A stretch of DNA of 64,000 bases, taken from positions 24,044,485-24,108,484 of the forward strand of contig NC_134027.1 in assembly GCF_964204645.1 (NCBI RefSeq). The letters run 5' to 3'. Numbering within the stretch: the stretch's first letter is position 1; every line of letters starts with the position of its first letter. This document shows, one piece after another, positions 56,075 to 64,000 of this stretch. This DNA is from Tubulanus polymorphus. Lineage: Eukaryota > Nemertea > Palaeonemertea > Tubulaniformes > Tubulanidae. The notes under the pieces were generated by a model, which ran no database searches, was not told the DNA's origin, and was given only the letters and a program-made list of their open reading frames with translations. Made by a program: the position numbers and the translations under genes.

Positions 56075-56540
56075 CAGTGCTGGTTTTAGTCAGTATAGAG
56101 GCTGAGTGCTGGTTCAAGTAAGTCCAACTTCAGTGCTAGTTTAAATCAGCATCAGGGCCGAGTTAGTCCCCAGCAGTGCTGGTTTTGGTCAGCATAAGGG
56201 CTCAGTTAGTCCAGCCTCAGTGCTGGTTTTAGTCAGCATCAAGGCTGAGTTAGTCCCCAGCAGTGCTGGTTTTGGAGAGCATCGGGGCTCAGTTAGTGCA
56301 CCCTCAGTGCTGGTTTTAGTTAACACACAGTCTGAGTTAGTCCCCAAAAGTGCTGGTTTAAGTCAATATACAGAATGAGTTAGTCCCAAGCAGTGATTTT
56401 AGTCAGCATACGGGCTGAGCTAGTCCCTAGCACTGCTGGTTTTAGTCAGTATATAGGCTGAGCTAGTCCCTAGCAGTGCTGGTTTTAGTCAGTATACAGG
56501 CTGAGTTCGTCTGCCCTCAGCCCTGGTTCTAGTCGGTATA
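56075..56540. repeat. Minisatellite with two alternating unit types
   Basis: About ten units of roughly 46 bp: CAGTGCTGGTTTTAGTCAGC followed by AT..(A/G)GGCTGAGTTAGTCC. Units preceded by CCTCAG and by CCCAGCAG alternate in the middle part, suggesting a dimeric higher-order repeat. Confidence 0.85.
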
Positions 56541-58190
56541 TCTAGTGCTCTATTCAAACTATGATCTATAGCTAACTAGATTTCTAACTTCGCACAACTA
56601 GAAGATCAGCGAATCTTGATGCGTGATACAGTTTCACTTGTCGTATAAAGAGTCTTTTTTGATAACTTCGTCGTCAAAACTTTCTAATCACTAAATTATA
56701 ATTGATAATAGGGCCTGGTTTCATCGAACATTGTGCTCCTATTTTCGATGAATTCAACCATCGAAATCAATTGTTGTACAGTAGACTCAACTCGAGTCAG
56801 ATCAACCTATCAACTCCGATAACTGTTCAATGCTGGATGTTTGATGAAATATTTTTGGGACACTATGAAATACAAACATCCAACTCGGACAGATTTTAAT
56901 TATCCCAAAAGGTCCGACTTGAGCGGCGTCAACTGTGGCGAAAACTCTATAGCGGAGTCAAAATCGGAACTCGCAACTTCGCGATAATTGAATCCAGAAA
57001 CAGATGAAATTATCAGGTTTTTGATAGAATATGGATATTGTTTGGAATGTTTCATTAATCATAAATGCGTCATGCGTCGTAGCACAGAAAAAACGGCGAC
57101 AATTTCATTTTGGTTTTAACCCGGTCAGATTTGTGTTATTTCTAAAATTGATTTTCAGCTGAACGAAAGATGGGTCGAATTCGAACAGTTTCACCAACCC
57201 ATCTAACTCATGCTGCAAGTATAGACCAGTAGCCCGCACCCGCGCAGAACGACGGTGCCAGATGGCAGATGGACACTTTTACAGAACGTTTGGAACCCTT
57301 TGTCCCTTTAAAAACGAACAATTCAATCATTGCTTTAAAATGTTCCTAGGGGAAGCTAGCTATTCATGAAGTACACACACTAATGCCAATAGGGCGAAGG
57401 TCTTTCCCTCATACACGCTTTAAACGCCGCGCCCTTCATGTAGAACAAACTGAGGCCTGTAGCGCAAGGAATATTTGGGTGGGTTCGAACGGCGGTCCAA
57501 GTTATAAGCGTAACGTTTCTGCTTAATATTTTCTTTTGAATTGGAAACGAGTGCAACTTAATTTTCGATGTCATTCAAAACCCGCAACGCGACAGGCCTG
57601 CTTGCCTTTTCCACAAAATCTTAAGCATTACGTTGATAGGGAGAAGTAGCCAATTTTCCACCGTCCCTTGTAGATAGGTAGGTACTTCATGAATAACAGC
57701 CCCTCGCGCCGGATTCTTACAGACTTCCAAAACTTTTCCATACGGTTTTACCCAAATTAAAGATTTTTCATACCCCTAACTCAAACATTGCCTAGAATAG
57801 GGAGTGTAGACCCATTCAAGATAAATAAGTGCCAATTATCAATGACAAGGTAATTTCAAAAAGTTTGTCATCAAATGGGTCACAAGACATTTAGGCATAT
57901 AAGTTAGCCTAAAATTCAAATTAGGAGGAAAATTTTATTTCAAGACCCTTTTCCATAGCCAAAGAGAAGAAAACAAAATGTCCATAGCTTTCCAGGCGAT
58001 GGAAAACAAATTCCCATTTTCCAAAACTTTCCAAGACCCGTAAGAACCTCGCTCACGAGTATTAACCAGGAATGACGATAAGATTGCGTAATTAACGGCC
58101 AAATTCGATACAGATTTCGAGCCAAGTTACGTTCAACATAAATCTCAACGTAAATCAAATCGATAAAAAGACGTTAATTCATCGGCGGCT

Positions 58191-58196
58191 TTTATT
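58191..58196 (-). other. AATAAA overlapping the NUAK stop codon
   Basis: On the minus strand the stop reads AAATAAAAG, so the TAA is part of an AATAAA hexamer. Whether it is used is unknown; no better signal was found just downstream. Confidence 0.3.
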
Positions 58197-61100
58197 TAGT
58201 ATCGACGGCTCGATCGCGAATCAGCTTCGCTTGTCGGTAAACATCGGACGCCTCATCCAAATCGATATCCTCGTCGCCGGCGCCGTTCTCGACGCGACGC
58301 GCGGCGGACGCCGGCGACCCCGCGCACATGCTCAGAAACATTCGCTCGCCGTCCATGCTGTCGTACGAGAAGTCCAAAATATCGCCCGACGAATTCGAGC
58401 CGACGCTTCCGTAGCTGTATCGCTTCGTCGGGTCGTCGCCGGAGAATTTGCTCTTCTTCTTCAGAATTCCGCGCAGCTTGACGCCGCTGATGTAACTCGG
58501 CGGCGACGTCGACGCGACGTGTCCGTCTGCCATCCGTTCGGCGGGGATCCCCGACGGCGGCGACATCGAATCGAAACCGTCGAGCGCGGCGTCGATGTCG
58601 CGCAGGTCGAAGAAATCGCCGCCGTTACGCGCCGGAGACGATTGCTCGTCGTCCTCGGCGGTGGCGCCACCGCGCTGATTCACCTGCTCGGCGTCGAGTA
58701 TCACGCAGCCGCTGTCGCCGCTGCGGTATTTCTGCCGGCGTTCGAAGTTGTTTTTCAGGATGCCGCGTATCGGTTTACTCTCGGTCGGTTTCTTACGTTC
58801 GAGCGACGACGGTTTACGACGCGTCGGTTTCTCGTCGGACGCGCGTCGACCATTCGCCGCCGACGACCCATCGACCGTCGACTCGTCGTCGTTATCGCTG
58901 TCCGATGAATACGCGAACGAGCCGTCGACGTGGCGACATCGCGTCGTCATGTTGTACGATCGATCGCTGATGAGACCCTGTTCGATCGCCGAGTAAGTGT
59001 AACCCACGTTTATCCACCAATGATCACAGATATCTTCGATTGTCGCTCGTTTCGCCGGATCAACGGCTAACAGCTGACGTATTAGACTAGATGCATCTAC
59101 AATATACAAATACATCCACAGATCAGCTTAAACTAGTCTGCATTTGTTAAATTAGGCTTAAACTAGTCTTAATTCATTGATTAGGCTTAGACTAGTCTTA
59201 ATTCATTGATTAGGCTTAATCCTTTCAGTGCATCTACACCGCCGTGCGGTGTATGAATCGGTGATGGATTTTGCGAGTACATCGCACTGCGGCGTATTGA
59301 TTTAATTAGAATTTAGTAATTATCTCTCTTGAAAAATGGCAGCACCTGTCAAACATAGTGAAATACTAGTAACTAATGATACACTGCGCTGCGGTGTAGA
59401 CGCACTATAGTGGTATTCCCGTTATTCAACACACTAGGGCGGAATTTTTCAAAATTTTCATATTATCTCCAGCACTATAGGGTATTGATTAGTCAGCACT
59501 GAAAGGGTAAAACTAGTCTTAATTCATTGATTAGGCTTAAACTAGTCTCAATTTATTGATTAGGCTTAAACTTGTCTTGGTTTGTTGAATTACATAAGCA
59601 CTGACCGGTCTTAATCTATTGAATAAAGCGTAGCCTAGATAAACTGGGTTATAAAATTAAAACGAGACTTTAGACTGGTTTTAAAGCGATTGATAGGCTC
59701 ATTCTGGTTTTAAGTTGTTGAAACTAGTCTTATATTGTTACATCGGTTTTAATATAGAACGAAAATGAGCTTAGACTGGTATCATAGTTGTTAGATCGGC
59801 TAGGGAAACAGATTGAGCTTATGTTGTTAGATTGGCTATAGAACCCAATCGAATTGAGCTTAGACTGGTCTTAAGTTGTTAAATTGAGGGTCATACTGGT
59901 TTTAGTCATGAAGTAGTCTTTCAGTGGCTTTAGAACCAAAATGAGCTTATACTGGTCTAAAATTGTTAGATTGGCTTTACTCAGGTTAGGCTGGATTGGG
60001 CTTTTGTCTCGTTCGGGGCTTGGACTGCTGTTGAATTGTCTCAGGGTAATTTACCTACATACCTGAAGGGTTTGCCGGTTCGTAGAAGTCGCCTTCAGTA
60101 ATTTGCTTTTTGAGTTTTTTGAAATCACTGCCGTCGAACGGCATAGCACCATAAACTAGCGTGTACAATAATACACCTAAACTCCAACAATCAACCTGAA
60201 CAAAAACAATCAACCGTCAAAGATTTTGTTTTCAAAAGAAAAAAAAGATCAATTCAGATCTTTTTGCACTGTAAAAATCTGTCTCTTGAAATCCAAATTG
60301 AATAGTTAATAGTATACAGTATATCCTGTTGAAGTCATTATTTCCGGCACAGGTATTTTCTCTGAATTTAAGCAGGATTGACTGTACTTCATATTATAGT
60401 CAGAAACATATTTCAACAAATATCCTAGTTAAAATATTTGAATCGATCGGACTGAATTGACCAAAATCTACGGTATCGAAGTGAATAATTGTGAAAAAAG
60501 TTTTCAAGATTGATCTTCAAATCCAGCAGAGAGTTAATTCTTTCAGTGTGTCTACTTCACAGTGCTGTGTATAAATCTTGATGAACTTTGCTAGTACACC
60601 GCATCACAATGCAGTGATGCTATAAGTACTTAGTTATTCTCAATTATAAAATGGCATCACCTGTCAAACATAGTTAGATATATGTAACTAACGATACACC
60701 GCGCCACGGTGTAGATACATATACTATCTCTGAAAGATGGCAGCACGGTCTAATGCTATAAGTACTTAGTTATTCTCAATTATAAAATGGCAGCACCTGT
60801 CAAACATAGTTAGATATAAGTAACTAACGATACACCGTACCACGGTGTAGATACATTATACTATCTCTGAAAGATGGCAGCACCGTCAAAAATTGTGAAA
60901 TATTAGTAACTAATGATACACCGCGCTGTGGTGAAGACCCACTAAGCGGTATGCCCGTTATTCAACACACACTGGGTCGGAACGTTTTAATATTTTCAAA
61001 TTATCTCCAGCACTTTCGGGTATCGATTAGTCAGCACTGAAAAGGGATACACGTTTCGACCGTTAATTTGAATTACACCAGCGTACCTCCGGTCCGTTGT

Positions 61101-61206
61101 ACGGCAGTCCGTTGACTATCTCGGGTGAAGCGTAAAGAGGACTCCCGCAGTACGTTTTCAACATGTCTTTATCGTTGAATTCGTTCGATAAACCGAAATC
61201 AGCGAT
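58192..61206 (-). CDS. NUAK: NUAK-family AMPK-related kinase (3' exons only)
   Basis: NUAK kinases are LKB1-activated AMPK relatives that regulate myosin phosphatase, adhesion and polarity. Visible coding exons: 61206-61087, 60195-60063, 59096-58192 (385 residues plus TAA, all in phase). The first begins in the DFG loop: [10 protein letters not shown], then the T-loop [18 protein letters not shown] (T18 of this fragment is the LKB1 site), [20 protein letters not shown], and lobe end [17 protein letters not shown]. The C-terminal tail is acidic and Ser-rich and carries two GILK motifs (about 196-199 and 294-297), the docking sites for PP1-beta in human NUAK1, which has three. Exons for the N-lobe are expected at higher coordinates and were not found before the window end, so the gene is partial here. 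Confidence 0.9.
59140..59215 (-). repeat. 30 bp tandem repeat in a NUAK intron
   Basis: Copies of GATTAGGCTTAAACTAGTCT followed by TAATTCATT. Two further copies lie on the far side of the MITE at about 59508-59580, so the MITE inserted into this array. Confidence 0.75.
59220..59507 (+). mobile_element. piggyBac-like MITE, copy in NUAK intron
   Basis: TTAA|TCCTTTCAGTGCATCTAC at the left and AGTCAGCACTGAAAGGG|TAAA at the right. The interior GCACCTGTCAAACATAGTGA and CACTGCGCTGCGGTGTAGAC match the 61990 copy. Confidence 0.8.
59680..60000 (-). repeat. Array of the 45 bp unit, opposite orientation
   Basis: Units of the type GAGCTTAGACTGGTCTTAAG with TTGTTAGATTGGCTATAGAA, the reverse complement of the arrays at 23943-24170 and 35755-36055. 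Confidence 0.7.
60538..61046 (+). mobile_element. piggyBac-like MITE with internal duplication
   Basis: TTAA precedes TTCTTTCAGTGTGTCTAC, and the right end is AGTCAGCACTGAAAAGGG. The interior block GCTATAAGTACTTAGTTATT through CTCTGAAAGATGGCAGCAC is present twice in tandem, making this copy 509 bp against about 280 for the others. Confidence 0.75.
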
Positions 61207-62294
61207 CTGAAATTACAACGACAACCACGTCAAGTCGACTATTGATTCCGTAGATCCCCGATATTGATGACGTAGCGCACATCCATTCAGAATTCGTAAT
61301 CGAAAAGATTAGGAAAATTAATCAATGAGAAAATATTCGTATAAAATGAATTCCAAAATTCACAATTGTATATAATTGTTATTTTGAAACGCCAGTAGTA
61401 CACATCGACTCACACAGAACCCCTTAAACCACACATAGCAGTCATCAATTTACATAAACATCATTGTAACAAGTATATGATCCAAAATTTTGAGTCAGTG
61501 CTGAGGCTTATCTCTCGTTCAGGGAAACATATATTAGTTTTTCAATTTTATCGTCACATATTTCTTTTAGATTTTCAGCCATGTTTACTGGATGAGTTTA
61601 TGAAATAGGGTCAACCAGTAGAGGGCAATTCAACGATATCATAGGAAGGTTTATAGAAACTTTAGAAATTTAGAAACTTTATAAACTATTAGCAGGGGTG
61701 GAGCCAGGGGGACTGACGAGACTTGTACAAGTCCAACAATATCTTTTTAAGTGCCCTTTTTTATTTTGTCTACGAAGATACTTGGTGCATATCAGTCAAG
61801 GAATACTTCATGGACATCAAAATGCCTTTTTGGGATGTAAAAAGTTCTTCAGACCTGGCCCCTCAGTGCGGGAGTGCACAAAATGTTGCCTTCCTGGACA
61901 TCAAAGTGCCCTTTTGGGATGTGCCAAAACAATCAAAATCGGCCTCTGGATCCACCCCTGATTAGAGTTACATAGAGGTAATAAGTTAACCCTTTCAGTG
62001 CGTCTACACTGCAGTGCGGTGTATAAATTGGTTATTGACTTTGTTAATACACCGCACTGCGGTGTATTGATGTTATTTGTAAACATCTTTATCTCTAATG
62101 AAAGATGGCAGCAACTGTCAAACACAGTAAGATAAAAGTAATTAACGATACACTGCGCCGGGTTGTAGACTCATAATAGCTGATGCCTGTTTATTTGATG
62201 CACTGGACTGGAATTTTTCAAATTATCTCCCGCACTTTAGGGTATTAATTAGTCAGCACCGAAAGGGTTAAAACTTGAAACTTTAAATCAATGG
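61207..62294. other. Presumed NUAK intron, left of the second GPCR
   Basis: Apart from the MITE at 61990-62267 there is a short internal duplication at about 61800-61925 (GGACATCAAAATGCCTTTTT and GGACATCAAAGTGCCCTTTT). No kinase N-lobe exon recognised. Confidence 0.4.
61990..62267 (+). mobile_element. piggyBac-like MITE, best-preserved copy
   Basis: Exact TTAA on both sides (61986-61989 and 62268-62271). Termini CCCTTTCAGTGCGTC and CAGCACCGAAAGGG are inverted. 278 bp with no open reading frame. TTAA plus a CCCTTT start is the piggyBac habit. Confidence 0.85.
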
Positions 62295-63257
62295 CTACCC
62301 GTATTTCACCAAATTTCTACAGCGTGTTTTCGCGCAGAAATATTCGCGAATTTCTCGTCCCAGCAAAAGATACACGTAGAAATTCACGACATAGTTAAAC
62401 ATCAGGGAATGAGTAAACATGTCTAAAATGAACTCCAGATTCGCCGTCGAATTCGGCAGAAACGCCGCGAAAGACGACGGAAACGTGAATATCGCGAACA
62501 CGATCGAAACCGTCACGAGCATCACCGTCGTGCGTTTCGATTTCGTCGTTTTGCGATCGCACGCGACCATTTTCGAACCGGTGAACAACCGAGCGATTAT
62601 AACCGAATTCGACGTCATTATCAAAACTAACGGCACGATGTAAACGTACGCGACGTACGATATATAATATACCGATTCGTCGTAGACCTGGTAGTAACAT
62701 CCGAAAAACTGGTCGGAAAACTTCACCGTCAATCCCGGGTAACCGCCGATCGCAAACGCGTTGAATACGAAAATACAAACGACGGCGCATCGGGCGAAAC
62801 GCGGCGTGCATAGCAGACGCGACGCGAACGGGAAGAGCACGACCGCCGCGCGTTCTAGCGATATCGCTACCAACAACCACGAACTGCACGCGCTCATCGA
62901 CGCCACGAGAAACTCGTTGATCGCGCAACCGATCGGCGAGTTGATCGCGAAATAACGCGCGTCGCTCAGACGCACGATCGCGAACTGTAAAACGGGCATC
63001 AGCGTTGAATTGAGGCAGACGACGAAATCGCTCACCGACAACGCGATCAAATAGTTGGCGTAGGACAAACGCCGGAATCGCCGGCTGATCATGATCAGGA
63101 CGGTCGCCGAATTGCCGAACGCTCCCAACAGGAACACGATCGTCAGGACGACCAATAACGTCGTGCGGTAGACGACCGATTTGTTATTCAACGACAAAAG
63201 ACCCGTGTAGTTGTAAGGCCTGATAACGAAAATGGGCGTTACGTCGGTAGAATTCAT
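62295..63257 (-). CDS. Intronless rhodopsin-type GPCR, copy 2
   Basis: 320 residues, single exon, clearly paralogous to the receptor at 25993-26940. Long identical runs include LLGAFGNSAT, SYANYLI, LMPVLQF, AISLERAAVVLFPF, CTPRFARC, DRKTTKSKRTT and YLLLGREIREYFC. It has three N-terminal glycosylation sequons (N2, N16, N25), the Cys111-Cys187 pair, an ERA (E135-R136) DRY variant and NFYVY replacing NPxxY. It is noticeably richer in CG-ending codons than copy 1. It lies on the same strand as the NUAK exons and upstream of them, so if NUAK continues beyond the window this receptor is nested in a NUAK intron. The ligand is unknown. Confidence 0.87.
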   Translation of the reverse strand: MNSTDVTPIFVIRPYNYTGLLSLNNKSVVYRTTLLVVLTIVFLLGAFGNSATVLIMISRRFRRLSYANYLIALSVSDFVVCLNSTLMPVLQFAIVRLSDARYFAINSPIGCAINEFLVASMSACSSWLLVAISLERAAVVLFPFASRLLCTPRFARCAVVCIFVFNAFAIGGYPGLTVKFSDQFFGCYYQVYDESVYYISYVAYVYIVPLVLIMTSNSVIIARLFTGSKMVACDRKTTKSKRTTVMLVTVSIVFAIFTFPSSFAAFLPNSTANLEFILDMFTHSLMFNYVVNFYVYLLLGREIREYFCAKTRCRNLVKYG

Positions 63258-64000
63258 GATGGTTTCAACATCTGGCGTTCGGACTGACTGACTCCCGACT
63301 CATATCATCAGCTTAGTTTGCAAATGAATGGACACATTCACATTTCAAATGAAGTCTAATTCGTTCATCGTTTTTTAGAAATGAAACTATTGTTGACAGC
63401 GTATTATATCAATTCTTGGCAATTTACTGCGATTTGCGAAAATATATTCAGTAAATTGAAATAGCTGTACCCGATCGAATTAAGTGAGAATTGAATTAGC
63501 GATTTCTATGGACGAATTAAGTGTGAATTGAATTAGCGGAAACCTCCACTGAACGGGTTACACAAACATAAGTTCTATAGATAAAGCAAGTATGAAAGCA
63601 AATGAAGAACAGCTCAATTCCTTTATGTTCAACAGGGTGAGCACTTTGCACCTGTTTACGAATTCCATGATTCTTTCATGTCATGACACAGAATTCCCCG
63701 AGTAATTCTGCAGCGGGTGAATGCAGAAATTCCTCGGTTTACACTGTAACGATCTATCAATTTTTCATGGCAATAGCACATCCAAATTCCACGATTTTTC
63801 CAGGTTTTTTTTCAAAATCTCTCAAATTCCCTTTTCTAAATTTTTATTAAGTCCGTGAGTTTGTCCAGGTCAGTGGCCACCCTGTTCATATCAGCAACTT
63901 CAGCCAAGCCCTGACATAGTTCATTACAATGTCTGTTACAAAAAGGCTGGCCGACATCCTCCCCGGCAGGGATTCAACCTGATGGCATTGCTACACTCAG
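63258..64000. other. Upstream region of GPCR copy 2 to window end
   Basis: No exon recognised. The last 60 bases (from about 63940) carry the CCCGGCAGGGATTCAACCTG block of the B-box-like repeat family found in the BOP1 introns. Confidence 0.45.

Larger units (their letters stand above)
51705..58191. other. Long intergenic region HEMK1 to NUAK
   Basis: 6.5 kb between convergent genes without a recognisable coding region. It contains two minisatellites (53850-54073, 56075-56540) and one MITE (55342-55460). Short open frames such as 52040-52282 show no family features. Confidence 0.5.

Noticed and set aside
58231-58908. Long plus-strand open frame of 225 codons
   Set aside because: Antisense shadow of the GC-rich NUAK last exon; Arg/Val-rich composition and no domain.
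62395-62928. Minus-strand open frame of 177 codons
   Set aside because: Out-of-frame shadow of the second GPCR, Arg-rich with no membrane segments.

Overview
This window is nuclear DNA of an invertebrate animal. Nearly all coding exons are bounded by GT–AG introns, the two tRNA genes lack an encoded CCA, introns and gaps are packed with short non-autonomous transposons, and all recognisable products are metazoan. Intronless GPCR paralogues and an astacin–TSP1–MAM protein suggest a marine lophotrochozoan such as a mollusc, brachiopod or annelid, but the sequence alone does not settle this. No organellar, bacterial or viral gene was seen.

Layout. 540-9690 (+): ribosome-biogenesis factor BOP1, 14 exons, 5' end missing. 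10775-11662 (+): intronless histamine-N-methyltransferase-like gene with its own TATA box. 20770-13121 (-): secreted astacin metalloprotease with TSP1 and MAM modules, 17 coding exons, including a recent 1.5 kb tandem duplication. 22778-25466 (+): PSME3IP1/FAM192A with a U12-type AT-AC intron. 25993-26940 (+): intronless GPCR. 30898-27343 (-): NAGPA-like phosphodiester glycosidase. 38822-33006 (-): membrane-anchored prolyl-4-hydroxylase-like 2OG oxygenase. 39992-41298 (+): C18orf21 homologue. 44141-51704 (+): HEMK1 glutamine methyltransferase, hosting two inverted tRNA-Pro(UGG) genes in its introns. 61206-58192 (-): 3' part of a NUAK-type kinase. 63257-62295 (-): second intronless GPCR, probably inside a NUAK intron.

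The exon chains were checked by phase. BOP1 (2370 nt), astacin (2586), PSME3IP1 (849), NAGPA-like (1017), P4H-like (1755), C18orf21 (813), HEMK1 (966) and the NUAK 3' exons each sum to an uninterrupted frame ending in a stop. The genes are unrelated housekeeping, signalling and extracellular genes; nothing indicates an operon or cluster beyond the paralogous GPCR pair.

The non-coding part is unusually informative. It holds several families of inverted-repeat elements: piggyBac-like with TTAA, Harbinger-like with TAA, a telomere-repeat-bearing element, and a 424 bp fold-back. It also holds tRNA-like elements with 8-9 bp target duplications, minisatellites, and three 42-nt motifs that match the hammerhead ribozyme core in a loopless form. 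The most notable items are these hammerhead-like motifs, the AT-AC intron, the inverted tRNA-Pro pair and the freshly duplicated MAM exons.
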